Assembly: GCF_963169125.1 (NCBI RefSeq)
Contig: NC_084795.1
Location: forward strand, 193,042,214-193,106,213
Direction: 5' to 3'
Length of the DNA: 64,000 bases
Source: Humulus lupulus
Taxonomy: Eukaryota > Streptophyta > Magnoliopsida > Rosales > Cannabaceae
Part shown: positions 40,101 to 51,351 of the stretch, piece after piece
Layout: each line of letters begins with the position of its first letter
How positions within the stretch are numbered: position 1 is the first letter of the stretch
Notes under the pieces: generated by a model
What the model was told of the DNA's origin: nothing
What the model saw: the letters and a program-made list of their open reading frames with translations, nothing else
Databases searched by the model: none
Translations under genes and position numbers: made by a program

Positions 40101-41605
40101 ATGGATCATGGTTGATGCACTTGGAACATTAAGTCGACCGTTGTGTATGGCATAAGGAACTTAAGTCTTGAGTATTAGTAAGAAAGGTTATCATTGAGAC
40201 TCAGTGCGGTGAAAAGTAACAGACGGATGATCAGTGTTTGAAATCCTTGATTGAAAGAAGGGCGATGTAATTGGAGGCGGAACTCCTAGCTGTGAGGCAT
40301 GTATAAGTCAAAGGATAACGCCATAAATTGTAATAGAATAGACAAGGCAACGTCTGAGATTGGCATAATGTTAGTAGGCAATGATTAGCTGGTGGGTGTC
40401 ACTGAGCTATGAAATTCAAAGTGTTGGCTTGAGTTGAAACAGGGAAGGACCCTGTCATGGTGGTACAAGTAGGATACCAGGATCGAGTGAAGGATCCAGA
40501 TAGGATTTGGTTTTGAATGAGGGTTCTGTATGGACATCATTCCACCTCCTAGGGTACGTCGTACCGGGAGGGTCGAGCGGGTGACGGAATCTTGTGTTTT
40601 CCTTTGGACCCTGAGGGGTTAGGTGATGTGGTAGTGTATCACGGGAATAGACCACTTTGGACCTTGAGTAAAGTGATTGGACATGAAAAAAAATTTTAAC
40701 TCGGTGGTTTGAGTTGATGTAGTTGGTTCAGGGGAACTGGTAGCAGGGTAAAACGTCGATGATACGGAATTGAGACCCAAGAGTATTTTAAATTGTTGGA
40801 ATGGATTTAGAGGACAAAAAGAACAGAGTGGGAACCTGGAATTATCAGTTGATTGCAAGTGATTGGCAGTCTGAAAGTTATCAAATGTCTTATCGAGTTG
40901 AGCGCTGAGTAGGCGAATACTTGAGGTATTAAGGGAAGTGTAATCCCTGATGGATTAGTCGTGGTGGCAATTGCTGGTGTCTTGATTAATGTAACGCGAC
41001 ATAGGGCTTGGTAAGAGGTGAAGGATAGTGAATGCTACAGTTTGGCTTTAGTTCAGAGTGAAAGCCAAAGAAGTCGTTGAAACTTCTTAAGGCAGGAGTG
41101 TCTGCCTATTTTGAAAGATTAAAGAGTTGGTAAATTGCTAATTTATGAGGAAATAAAGTTCCGGAAGGAAAGAGCTGCGTCTCTGCGTAATAACAAACGA
41201 GGATTGGTAAGGTGTTCAGAGGACGAAGGGAGAGTTCTGACTCTTAATTCAGCCTAAAATTCTGAAGTTGTATTAAGTATTAGGCCAGCGGGGCCTACAA
41301 GCTGATCCCACCTAGTAGAGGTGATGACGTTTGAGAATCTCTGGAATCAGGAATAAGACAATGAATTGGTCATTGTAACCTAGGCAGACCCTGGGCTTCG
41401 GCAGGGTTGCGGTGTAGCGAAAGGCTATCGAGAGTATGGCCGTGAAACAAGATCTTGTGAGGCAAGATTGTTACTCCTGTAAGACTGTTGTTGAAAAGTA
41501 AAGTAAAGGCGGTGGACCTTGGAAGTTATGGCCAAGAGCTGCGGGTTTATTGACTGATATGTTGGATAAATTTCGAGGACGAAATTTTTATGAGGAGGGG
41601 ATAGT
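37149..41605 (+). other. E5 internal region, non-coding (~4.5 kb)
   Basis: It holds no frame with retroelement motifs on either strand, only short frames broken by stops. The whole stretch is nonetheless conserved in E6 (60064-64000) and, reversed, in E2 (18138-22426), and its right third in E1 (1-1502). It ends in TTTCGAGGACGAAATT (about 41571), GAGGAGGGG (41592-41600) and ATAGT before the 3' LTR. Conservation without coding fits packaging and priming use of a non-autonomous element. Confidence 0.8.
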
Positions 41606-43845
41606 TGTAACGACCCAAATTCGCTAATAAGGCTTAAGGACCTTGATTAGTGTGCCAGGAGGGCAGGTTGGGATTTATGATTTATGTGTGATTTTATGAA
41701 TTAAATGCATGGTTATGATTTAAAGCACGTTATTTGACTATTTGTTTATCTGAGATGCATGACTATGTATACTAGTATGCATGTAGGCCCGGATCGTGTT
41801 AGAAGGGCGTAAATGTAATTTTGGCCATGATTGGCATAACGGTATTGATATGTGATAATTGTATTCTGTGAATTGTACCACGTGGGTGTGGTTGTATTAT
41901 TGTGATGCACGTGCCGAGACGGTCCTAGAGAGCTAGTTAACTCAAGAGTTGCAACGGGATTTCTGTACCCGGCTCGGGAGGAGCCTAGGGGTACCTCGGG
42001 AATTTTATGGTTAAGTTGAGATTTAGCGGGTAATGGTTATTGGAGATTTAGTAACCTGGGTAACCATTAGTTACTGCTGAGAGTAACAACTTTTAGAGAG
42101 AAAATGGTAGAAATGAAATAGAAATGAAAGGACTTAAGTGCCCTTGAGGTTTAAGTAGGAAAAGATAGGTAAGTAAGGGTAAAGTGGTCATTTGGCAAGG
42201 TTAATAGACAAATTTGGGCTGTGTATATGGGGTGTACGGTTTGGGGCTTATTTATGTTTAGTCTTGATAGAGTTTGAAGAGAAGAGAAATGAGAGGGAAA
42301 AGCTAGGGCATGAGGAAGAAGAAGAAGAAGAAGAAGAGAAGGAGAAGTGGGAGTCTAGGAAGGGGTCAAGCAAGCCTTGTGTGGATTCTCCATTGGAGGT
42401 AAGAGCTTTATACATACCTAAGTTTTGATTTCTGTTTTGAATTGTAAAATCTAGAGCTAGAGTTAGTTGTTTGAGTTTTGGGATGAGTTGCTGAAAATAG
42501 GAATCAATGGGTGTGAATCTTGGGTGTATTGATGTTTTGAGCTTGAACCTTGAGTTATGGGTTGTTATATAGTCTATTTGATGTTTGAAAATGATTTTGG
42601 GGTTTGGGTATTGGTTTAGTATGAATTGGGAAGGTTTTAGCTCGGAGAAAACGCAGGAGAAAACCCAGAATTCTGGGTCTGCGAAGGCGTGCCGCGACAC
42701 AAGTTTTTCGTGCCGCGGCAAGGGAGCCTCTGGCTGGTGGGTGCCGCGGCACAAGGATGTGGTGCCGCGGCACAAGGCAAATTTCAGGGCATCATTTTTA
42801 GGCAATTTTAGGCCTTTGCTCCGGGGGTTCGGGGGATGACTCCGGGGTGTTGTTTTAAGGTTTTAGAAGTCCCGAGAGTGCGGGATTGGTCCCGGGAAGT
42901 GGTTTTGGGTTGATTAGTATTGAGGGATGTTTCTTGTGTGTTGTGACTAGGTTGTTGGTGAGGCTCGTGCTTGAGGACCGTGCTCGTGGCTTAAGTGCAT
43001 CAGGAGGCTCGGTGTGCAGGTAAGAAAACTATAACACCCGAGGTTAGGGCATGGCCCCAGATTGTATTATGTGCAAATGTTTAAACCTTAAATGAATCAT
43101 GATGTGAGTGAATGATTATTTTGAATGTACTATATGTGTGATTATGATGAAATGAGCGGCAAGGGCCGAGTACGGCGTAAGCCGGGGCGGCCGTGGGCCG
43201 GGTACGGCGTAAGCCGGGGCGGCCGTGGGCCGAAAGTAACACCTAGCACATGGGATGCTATATTCAGGGTGGGACCCAAGGGATACATGAGTTATCCTCG
43301 CGGTGAGAACCGATACCCCAGGCTTCGGTAAGGCTCTGGGGCGGCATGGCCGTGTTTGCTTAGTCTAATGATTGACTTGTTTAATTGTGGATTATCTGTT
43401 ATGATAAACTGTATACGTTGTATATGTTATGTTCTGCATGAGTTTTCTTGCTGGGCTTCGGCTCACGGGTGCTCTGTGTTGCAGGTAAGGGCAATGATTG
43501 AGTCAACCAACCATGAGTACGGAGAGCGTGAAGCGATGCGTACATGTTTGGCCTGCCCGACTGCTTTGGTTGGGGGTTTATTCGAAAATGGCTGTAATAA
43601 TCTATGATTTTGTAACCGATCAACTGTAAACTTATTTCATGATGTAAATAGTTTTCAAACCTTATTTTGGGATCCCAATTGTTTAAATACTAGAAGTTTT
43701 TATTGAGTCAACGCATTTTCAAAGAGTACAGCCTTAACTTTTTTATTAGTCACACTTTTGTTTCAAAACCTCGGTTAGCGAGTTCATTGCACTGTTTTGT
43801 CTTAAAACTCACTTAGTAACGGCTCTAAGGATGTAGGGCGTTACA
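41606..43845 (+). repeat. 3' LTR of E5 (2240 bp)
   Basis: It appears identical to 34888-37127 on reading both copies. It is followed by CCAAC (43846-43850) and the resumed E4 pol frame. Confidence 0.95.
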
Positions 43846-46223
43846 CCAACCCTGAGAAAATTAAGGCGTTCATAGATATGCCTTCCCCCCGGAAGCATAA
43901 GGATGTCCAGAGCGTTACCAGAAGGATAGCTGCTCTCAGCCGCTTCGTATCCAAGGCCACTGACAAGTGTATCCCCTTCTTCAATGTGTTGCGAGGAAAC
44001 AAGAAGTTCGAGTGGACCCCCGAATGCGAAGCAGCCTTCCAACACCTAAAGGAACATTTAACCCGAGCTCCCATTCTGTCCAAACCTGTCGAAGGAGAGG
44101 CGTTGTTCTTATACTTAGCTGTAACTGAGCACGCAGTGAGTGCCGTTCTCGTCCGGGAAGATGGCCGTATCCAACTCCCTGTGTATTACGTAAGCAAGAG
44201 GTTATTGGACGCCGAGTCCAGATATTCAATGATAAAAAAACTCTCCCTCTGCTTGCTAATTGCTTCGCGGAAGCTAAGGCCATATTTCCAGGTGCACACC
44301 ATCAAAGTACTCACCAATCACCCTCTCCGACAAGTCTTGCAAAAACCCGAGTCTTCTGGCAGATTGCTTAAGTGGGCCATGGAACTGAGCCAGTTCGACG
44401 TCCACTACCAACCACGTGTTTCCATAAAAGGTCAAGCTCTCGCGGACTTTATTGTGGAATGCTCGGGAATGAATGACCTCCCGGAAGATCCTGTCCCGGA
44501 ACTTCCCACCTGGAAGGTCTACGTAGACGGAGCCTCAAATGAAAAAGGAGCTGGAGCAGGGGTCATCCTAATATCCCCCCAAGGGCATCAGCTCCAGAGC
44601 GCCATCCGTTTCGCGTTCCCAGCATCCAACAACGAGGCAGAACACGAAGCCATGTTAGCTGGATTACGACTGGCCAGAGAAGTCGGAGCCCAAAAAATCG
44701 AAGTATACAGCGACTCCCTACTTGTGGTAAACCAAATATCTGGGGAATACCAGACGAAAGGCGAAAAAATGGCTGCCTACGTGTTTCTCTCCCGCGGCCT
44801 CCTGCAGCATTTCAAAGGCTACCAAATCCGCCAGGTCCCCCGGGACCAGAACTCACTCGCGGACACGCTGGCCAAGCTCGCAACGGACCCGGAGATTGAA
44901 CAGTATGGCCTAGTCCCCATCGGGCACTTAGAAGCCCCCAGTACTGAGACACGAAAGATAAACGCCATCATCGACCATTCCCACTCCTGGATAGGACCCA
45001 TCCTCAGATTTCTCACCACCGGAGAGCTCCCCACTGATAAAGCTGACGCAAGGAAGCTCCAATATCAAGCTCCCCGATACGTGGTTATGGATGGAAAGCT
45101 TTACCGCAGGGGGTTGTCCATACCCTTCCTTAGGTGTGTTGCCAGAACTGAAGTCAGCGCCATCATCCATGAGGTTCACGGAGACTTCTGTGGCGATCAT
45201 ACCTCCGGGCTGAGCCTCTCCAAAAAGATCCTTCGACAAGGATACTTCTGGCCCACCATGAAGAAGGATTGTGTGGATTATGTCAGAAAATGTGAGCAGT
45301 GTCAAAGGTACGCCAAGGTTCCGCGAGCGCCGCCTACAGAAATTACCTTAATGACCAGCCCCTGGCCGTTCGCCGTTTGGGGCATTGACCTAGTAGGTTC
45401 CCTTCCAACTGGAAAGGGTGGAGTGAAGTATGCCATAGTCGCGGTAGAGTACTTCACCTAATGGGCTGAAGCTGAACCTATGAACACGGTCACATCTAAA
45501 AAAGCACTGGACTTTGTCATCAGGAATATAGTGTGTCGTTTTGGGCTTCCACGAAAAATTGTATCCAACAACGGGAAGCAATTTGACAGTGAACACTTCA
45601 CGAACTTCTGTGCTTCGCATGGAATTATCAAAAGCTTTTCCGCAGTCGCCAGACCCCAGGCTAATGGGCAAGTGGAGGCTGTAAAAAAAATATTAAAGAC
45701 CAAGTTGAAGAAAAAACTCCAAGCCTGCAAGGCTCACTGGCCGGAAGAACTTCCACGAGTACTTTGGGCCTATCGCACCACAGAAAGAACTTCAACGGGG
45801 CACACACCTTATTCCATGACCTTCGGTTGCGAGGCCGTCATCCCGGTAGAAACTGTAATCCCCTCTCACAGGTAGGACACCTACGACCCTACCCGAAACC
45901 ACGCCCTTCTCCAGGAGTCCCTAGACATGATCGAAGAGCTCCGGGAGCAGTCGCAGGTCCAACTAAAAATGTACCAAGGCAAGATAGCCCGACACTTTAA
46001 CACGAGAGTCAAGAGTCGTACATTCGAAGTTGGGGATCTTGTCCTACGAAGAGTATTTCCTGCTACGCAGGATCCGGGAGTGGGAGTCCTCGGACCCAAC
46101 TGGGAAGGCCCCTATGAAGTCCAAGAAAAAGTGGGCCATGGGACGTATCACTTAAAGAGACTCGACGGATCTAAAGTCCTGCGCGCCTGGAACGCGGAGC
46201 ACCTCCGCCGTTACTACCAGTAG
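43846..46223 (+). pseudogene. pol: E4 pol, second part: RT end, RNase H, second RNase H, integrase
   Basis: It continues the E4 frame after the E5 target duplication. The RT end and RNase H span about 43850-44450, with YYVSKRLL, LRPYFQVH and ALADFIVE landmarks. A second RNase H starts at WKVYVDGASN (Asp at 44526-44528), with EAEHEA, YSDSLLV and DQNSLADTLAKLA following, so its acidic residues look intact. The integrase zinc region (H-x3-H...C-x2-C, KCEQCQ) is at about 45166-45310 and the catalytic core starts at WGIDLVGSLP. A TAA stop lies at 45459-45461. The second catalytic Asp, expected in S-D-N-G, is Asn (45567-45569). NGQVEAV keeps the Glu. A TAG stop lies at 45873-45875. The C-terminal GPYEV module is near 46105, ending at TAG 46221-46223. 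Confidence 0.95.
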
Positions 46224-46439
46224 GCCCCGGACCATCTAGTCGGAAGTCCTTGGTGAAATTAGCAAAAGTGAAAAATGTGAAATAGTCCTCCCTGTTGTAA
46301 AACACGTGCCTAGCAGGCTAATTTAATGAAACACGGAGAGGTTCACTCCACTTTTACTGCACTTTTTATCCTTGTGTTCAAAGCTGCGTTTTAACAAGTG
46401 ACCACGCGGTCCGGAGACGTCCGGACCCCACGCTCACTT

Positions 46440-46446
46440 GGGGGGG
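46440..46446 (+). promoter_or_regulatory. Internal polypurine tract just after E4 pol
   Basis: CTTGGGGGGGTATACATGG lies about 215 bp after the pol stop, with a run of seven G. It resembles the terminal tract at 52550-52559 (CTTGGGGGGTAAATG). It may act as a second plus-strand priming site or be a relic of an ancestral LTR junction. Confidence 0.5.
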
Positions 46447-47652
46447 TATACATGGCTAAGGCATAGCCATACGCCCCTTGAACAAAACATACACAGAACA
46501 CCACTTATGTGCTAACATTGTGTTTGAAATTTTTAAATTGTTTGAAATGTTTAAATTGTTAAGCTTAGGTTTATTTGTTGCCATGAACATGCTTGCATTA
46601 TGTGTCATATGTGCATTATGTGCTTATGTGAAAATTGCCATTGAAATGCCTGCCAGTATGTATCATGAAAATCATCTCCTGTGTAGCCCAGCGATGGACA
46701 GGACTGGGGGTTGAGGCACGTTCATAGAGCTACGCCGAAACACCCCCAACTCCCTGACAAGTCCTTTGCAGAATACTCCGCGATCGCTGTAGAGCTTTGC
46801 TTCGCAAGCTCCAGCTCTGGGTCCCGCAAGGCGAAAGATGGCAAGATCCGCGATCGCTGTAGAGCTTTGCTTCGCAAGCTCCAGCTCTGGGTCCCGCAAG
46901 GCGAAAGATGGCAAGATCCGCGACCATTGAAAGCCTTGCTTCGCAGGCTCCAGCTCCGGATCTCACAAAATAATGCATGGCGAGCTCCTCGACCATTGCA
47001 AGTTTCAGCTCCAGGAGCAGACATGGTCGATCCCCCACTCACAGCAGGCCTTGCTTCGCAAAGCCCCTGCTCCGGGATCACACCTAGTGGGCGTGGCGAT
47101 TTCCCCGACAGCAACGAGCCTTGCCTCGCAAAGCTCCATGCCAGGTCCCTGAAGTCAGCCACCATGATGTTCGCAACAACAGTTAGTTTTGCTTCGCAAA
47201 GATCTAACCTTAAGTCTAGCGACGCTCACCAAAAGAACTCCCGTTCCAAGCCATGGAACGGCTCACCTTATGCAATCCCAGCGAACAGTATAACTACAAG
47301 TCCCGGGATTGGCTATTTGCCTTAGGAAAGCTAAAGTACGGTGAAAGGAGCCTGGCCGTTGGAACCAGGAAACCTTCGTAACCTAGAAACTACGTGGGGA
47401 AAGACATCAGCCGTTAGAGCTTCAAGTGGGAAGTGCATAGGTTCTGGCCGTTGGAACCAAAACCTCATGCGCCCCTACAACAGTTTCTACCGTATAAAAG
47501 TCTACCCTAAACACAAAGAAAAGTAAAGAACTCGGCAGAAAAGAAAGGAGAATGCTATCATTATGGCAAATATGTCTGCAATGAGAAAAAAGTACAAGGA
47601 GCTTCGCCCCAAAGAAAAACTCAAATGAAAAGTAATTAAAGATAAAACCCCT
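46447..47652 (+). other. E4 3' region without a gene; 70-bp repeat family
   Basis: No supported coding sequence is seen. It contains an exact 70-bp tandem duplication (46781-46850 and 46851-46920). Looser relatives built around CTTGCTTCGCAAGCTCCAGC-like words follow to about 47210. The frames covering it on both strands follow the repeat and show no domain. Confidence 0.7.
46781..46920 (+). repeat. Exact 70-bp tandem duplication in E4
   Basis: Two identical adjacent 70-bp units start CGATCGCTGTAGAGC and end GCAAGATCCG. Degenerate copies follow at about 46921-46990, 47040-47080 and 47115-47140. Confidence 0.9.
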
Positions 47653-48675
47653 TCAAGCATTGGGGGTGGCTGCAGATTCCACGACCGCGGCCTCAGGGAC
47701 ATCGGCTTCAACTGAGGCTGGTGGAGTCGGCTCATTGGAAGGCGGAACTTCGTCACGAGAAGGTTCAGAGGTCCCCGCCTCTCCGGGATCTCCTGCCTCA
47801 GGGGCTTCAGCACGTTCGTCAATGTGGTAAGTTTGGACGTACACCTCTGGGCCTTGATCCCACACCTGTAGCTTCTCCCTCATGGCGTCGGCATCCTCCC
47901 CCAGATAGCCTAGTACCTCCGGGTTCACTTTCCAGAGTTGATGCATGAGGACCACATGCGATATATTTATCGTTCTGTTCAGTATCACCTCGGCATCCTC
48001 CTTCTCCTTCAAGCGCTCCGCCTCGGAGGTTGCCAGCTGTGCCTCCGCGACGGCTAATTGAGCCCTTAGTTTGTCCGTCTCGGCCTTGGAGACATCCCGC
48101 TCTCCCTTAAGAGAATCAATCTCCTTGCGCTGCTCCCTATTTTGGCTCAGCATGGATTGCTTCTCGGTCACATGCCCCCTGGCAATGAATTGCAAGGCCC
48201 CGATCTCCTTATCCTTCTCGGCAAGCCCCAACTCCAGCATAGACACGAGATCCTTGCTCCTCTTATGAAATTGCTCCTCCTCGTGCAGCTTACTCTGAAG
48301 AGTGGAATATTCCTCTTGCTGCTTAAGGAGGAGATCATTTTTTGATTGCAAGCGGGCTTCCAAGGTGTCCTTCTCCACCCTGGCTTGGGACAGCTCTTCC
48401 CGGAGCTTGGAGTTTTCGGCCTTCATCTCATCCGACCGCTGTCTGAACTCATTCTCTGCCTTGGCCCGGTACTCTTGATATTTGGCAAGATATTTCTTGT
48501 CCGCCTCTCCCTCAGCCGTGCGCCGGACTTGATCAATCTTCTCCGAAGCCTCCAAGGCCTGTTGGGTCAGATTCGGCCTCTCCGCCTCCAAGGCCTGGCG
48601 AGCCAGCTGGCTCTCCTCCAGCTGAACCAGAACTGCACCAACCTCCCGGAACGAGCGTTCCGCGATCATAGAGGC
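47653..48675 (-). CDS. E4 antisense gene, last exon: coiled-coil C-terminal half
   Basis: The minus-strand exon starts after a predicted acceptor (TTTCTTTGCAG, AG ending at 48676) and ends at the stop 47653-47655. It encodes about 340 residues. The first ~230 are strongly heptad-like and rich in Glu, Lys, Gln, Leu and Arg: a long coiled coil with AEN..LREELSQARVEKDT and LRAQLAVAEAQL landmarks. The tail, after about 47870, is acidic and rich in Pro, Glu, Ala and Ser. The upstream 78-nt intron is divisible by three without a stop, so an unspliced reading is also open. Coiled-coil C-termini suggest a structural or self-associating role, but the function is unknown. It could be mistaken for a host coiled-coil gene. 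Its place between pol and the 3' LTR, and its linkage to the upstream exons in one frame, assign it to the element. Confidence 0.75.
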   Translation of the reverse strand, partial: ASMIAERSFREVGAVLVQLEESQLARQALEAERPNLTQQALEASEKIDQVRRTAEGEADKKYLAKYQEYRAKAENEFRQRSDEMKAENSKLREELSQARVEKDTLEARLQSKNDLLLKQQEEYSTLQSKLHEEEQFHKRSKDLVSMLELGLAEKDKEIGALQFIARGHVTEKQSMLSQNREQRKEIDSLKGERDVSKAETDKLRAQLAVAEAQLATSEAERLKEKEDAEVILNRTINISHVVLMHQLWKVNPEVLGYLGEDADAMREKLQVWDQGPEVYVQTYHIDERAEAPEAGDPGEAGTSEPSRDEVPPSNEPTPPASVEADVPEAAVVESAATPNA

Positions 48676-48753
48676 CTGCAAAGAAAGACAACAGAATGAG
48701 ATAAACCGGACCAAAAGACAGATGATCCCAAAACACAACAACTGACGGCTTAC

Positions 48754-49736
48754 CCCGGACAATTGCTGCTTCACGGCATGTGTCAGCAACAGCGGATCCT
48801 TACTGCTACTGATGGCCCATTTCTCAGAATTGAGCTCGCACAAGCTCAGGGCCATGTCCTCCATCATCTCCGCTCTGAACGGCGCCAATGCACGTCCAAG
48901 CCTAGGCACCAGCCTCTTCTCCAAGGCTGGGCCATCCAAAACCGCTCCAGCCGGGTGAAGAGACCTCACCCCCTCGGCCAACTCAGCTCTCTTCACGGCA
49001 GACAAGTTGTCTGCCCTTCCCTGGGTAATGGCCTTCTCAGCCTCCAACCGTCACTTCAAAAAATTATCGGCCCGTCTTACACCCTCCAGGAGGGCAGCGG
49101 GGAAACTGGTTGGTTTCTGCGGGAAGTGGAACTTCATGCCAGGCAGAGGAAGGTTTGTTGGCTGAGAAGAAGGAGACCCCGAAAGGGTGGACCCCTTTTG
49201 GGCTGGAGGAGGAGGCAGACGGGGTATTAAGGCCCCGGTTTGTTGCATTTGCTGCTGCGGCAGCGGAAGTAATTGCCCTTGTTGCTGCTGCTGGTTTGGA
49301 TGTTGTTGTTGCTGCCGCTGTGGCGTTGGTGATCGTCTCTGTTGTTCTTGTTGCTGCTGTTGTTGTAGTTGTGGTTGCTGTCGTTGCTGTTGTTGTTGCC
49401 TTCGACCAGGAGAAGAGTGTCTAAGGCGTTTCTAGTTAGCACCCTCAGCATCTTCTCCGGGACGCTTACTCACCCCAGTTGTCTTCACGGGGAACACAAG
49501 CCCTTCCCCGTCGCTGCTGCTACTCGAGACCATCATAGTCTCGGAAGGCCCGTTAGCAGGAGATTTCTCTACCTCCGGAGACGCTTGCGCCTCACCACTT
49601 GTCTTCTTGGGGGTGGCAGCTTTACCCCCCCTACCAGCCTTGGTCTTCCGTCCTTTCCCCGTGGACGGGTCTTGGCTGGTGACAGCCTTCTTAATGAGTA
49701 AAGTAACTCTCCCCAACATCTTGGCTTCTGGATACT
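48754..49736 (-). pseudogene. E4 antisense gene, third coding exon: Ser-rich and Gln-rich segment, with two in-frame stops
   Basis: The acceptor TGTTTCTTGCAG lies just upstream (AG ending at 49737) and the donor GGGGTAAGC at the other end (GT at 48753-48752). The frame codes for a Lys/Arg/Gly-rich stretch, a Ser run (SSSSSDGEG), then a tract of about 60 residues dominated by Gln (about 49235-49405, CAA/CAG repeats). A Pro-rich part and a conserved-looking block ending RRADNFLK follow. TAG at 49432-49434 and TGA at 49051-49053 interrupt one otherwise continuous frame that joins the coiled-coil exon. The mutations match the decayed state of E4 pol. A possible donor GTGAGTAAG at about 49470 would give an alternative product that skips the Gln tract. 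Confidence 0.7.
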
Positions 49737-49939
49737 CTGCAAGAAACACACAAAGCAAGGTTAACGAACCAACAAGAAATGAGAAAAAAGATAAGCGGAA
49801 GACAAGACAATCAACAACATAAAAGCACAAGAAAGTCGGCCAGCAGAGAACAAGAAACAAGAAACAAGAAAAAGAAAAGTTTGAAAGGGACGACCATGCA
49901 CGAGAAACGTGGATGGCCTTCCCCGAGCAAAACAAAACA

Positions 49940-50578
49940 CCGCTTCCTGCTCCAGGAAGCTCCCGTACTCCTTGAAGTCCGGGAATGACATGCTGAGGGA
50001 AGAAGGGTCAACCATGATGACACCTTCTGGCAGACTACCATCACTCAGACACCCGAGAAGTTCATCTACCCTATCGCAATATCTGTCGAAGGGTATCCTA
50101 CGCGGATCTAGCCTCAGGAAACGGGGATCAAACCCCATCTGAGAGGTCCGGGAAACCTCAGACAGGCTGGGGGTGTGGATCAATCGAAATCTAGTCTTAC
50201 CTCTCCCGGAGGTACTAGCCCCCGGAGCCCCTTCGTTAGGGTAAGCCGCGGCGTGACGAGCCTCGATCTCCTCTTCCTCCGGCTGGGGGTCGGGGAACCT
50301 CTCCGCCCAACTAGGAGATAAAGTATTTTCGTCCCGGGATGCTTGGGTGATCACCTTGGACAGCTCCAGGGCAATCTGCTCCCGGATGTCAGCTGACACC
50401 TGACTTTGCCCCCTGCCAGTCACTGGCTCGATGCTTTGGAAAGAGGCGAGTAGCCCATACTCCCTCAACGATTCGGAGGTCACAAGTCCCTCCACTTTCA
50501 ACTCTTCCTCAGAAAGCCCTTCGTAGAACTTGGACCTCCTTATCATCTCCGCGCAGCGAGGTGTCCGCGGAACGACTT
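49940..50578 (-). CDS. E4 antisense gene, second coding exon (donor end approximate)
   Basis: It begins after the acceptor TGAATTTTGCAG (AG ending at 50579). Joining to the upstream exon's donor at 50672/50671 keeps the frame, reading ...DFKIP then EVVPRTPR. The exon encodes about 210 residues: a charged helix-like segment (FYEGLSEEELKVEG), a Glu-rich low-complexity part, and a block with FDPRFLRLDPRRIPFD and FPDFKEYGSFLEQE. The frame stays open into clear intron-like T-rich sequence to 49761, so the true donor lies near 49890-49950 and I could not fix it. No known domain is recognised. Confidence 0.65.
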
Positions 50579-50671
50579 CTGCAAAATTCAAATACGAGCA
50601 TTAGAGATCCTACCAAAAGGCAAATCAAACGCAAAGAAACAAAGTTGAAAAGGAGAGGAAGGAGCACTTAC

Positions 50672-51351
50672 CAGGGATTTTGAAGTCCAAAGATAGAGCT
50701 GGCACCCTCTTCAGCGGGAAGCCAGTCGTCAGGAACCAGTACTCCCGGAGGTCTGGAACCCTCGCGGTATGACAGGTGGGGCACATCACGTCCGGGTGCC
50801 TTTCCAGCCTGTAAAACCCCACCTTGTCTGAATGACCCCTCATAGGCTGAGACTTCAACCCGTAGAAATACAGCACCTCCTCCGGGGTAGGAGCTTCCAG
50901 TTTCTGGGACTTGCAAAAGATGAACCACCCCACTAGGAGCTTGTAGCTGGGAGGAATCAACTGGAAGGGGGCAATCCCCGCCTTCACACAGAAATTGGCA
51001 AAGTAACTTCTTAGGGGCAAGTGCGCCCCACACACTTGTGTGCCCAGCTCCAGGCACCAAAGCCCTCGTGACTCTGGCTAGCCGACTCGCCCAGCACCGA
51101 CAGACGGTGCCACATCAGACCTGGGATGTTCTTCAGGCCTGCCTCGGAGGAATACAGCTCCAGCATGCCATAATTCCTGAAAAGGTTCGGCTTCTGGTCC
51201 ATCTCCCAGATTGAACTATTGGAAGTCGGTGGGCTAGCCGCGACCACTTTTGCCTTTCCTTTCCCCTTTGCGCCAGCGACAGGGGAACCCTTCTCCTGGG
51301 CAGAATCAGCCTCCACCACAGCGAGGAGTTGTTCCTTTGAGATGTTCGTCA
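50672..51351 (-). pseudogene. E4 antisense gene, domain exon resembling plant 'putative gypsy type transposon' (PF04195-like)
   Basis: The minus-strand exon runs from an acceptor TCTTTTGTTCAG (AG ending at 51352) to a strong donor, GTAAGTGCTCC at 50671. Its second half reads YFANFCVKAGIAPFQLIPP, then SYKLLVGWFIFCKSQ and EEVLYFYGLKSQ. This order resembles the plant-specific family labelled 'putative gypsy type transposon', known from extra genes of Tat-type elements. The first half (51085-51351) has a Lys/Ala-rich stretch and a block ending near GLMWHRLSVLGES. The two halves are in different frames, and a frameshift near 51060-51090 is needed, so this copy is broken. The product's role is unknown; a DNA- or host-protein-related function is only a guess. 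A profile search is needed to confirm the family. Confidence 0.65.

Larger units (their letters stand above)
34888..43845 (+). mobile_element. E5: complete, very recent non-autonomous Tekay/Del-like element inside E4 pol
   Basis: The element is 8958 bp. LTRs 34888-37127 and 41606-43845 are both 2240 bp and I found no difference between them. Every translated segment checked is the same at an offset of 6718. The target duplication CCAAC is perfect. The primer site is at 37131-37148 and the polypurine tract at 41592-41600. The internal region has no gag or pol, so proteins must come from another element. It lies in the same orientation as E4. Confidence 0.95.

Noticed and set aside
37149..41605. 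Decayed gag-pol in the E5 internal region
   Set aside because: No RT, RNase H, integrase, protease or zinc-knuckle motif could be recognised in any frame. A profile search could still detect remote traces.
47653..49047. Host coiled-coil gene (myosin- or kinesin-like)
   Set aside because: It sits between E4 pol and its 3' LTR, continues in frame from other antisense exons, and has no motor or other host domain. It is assigned to the element instead.
49187..49435. Cys-, Val- or Asn-rich plus- and minus-strand frames over the CAA/CAG tract
   Set aside because: They are alternative frames of the Gln-rich repeat. Only the Gln frame joins the flanking antisense coding sequence.
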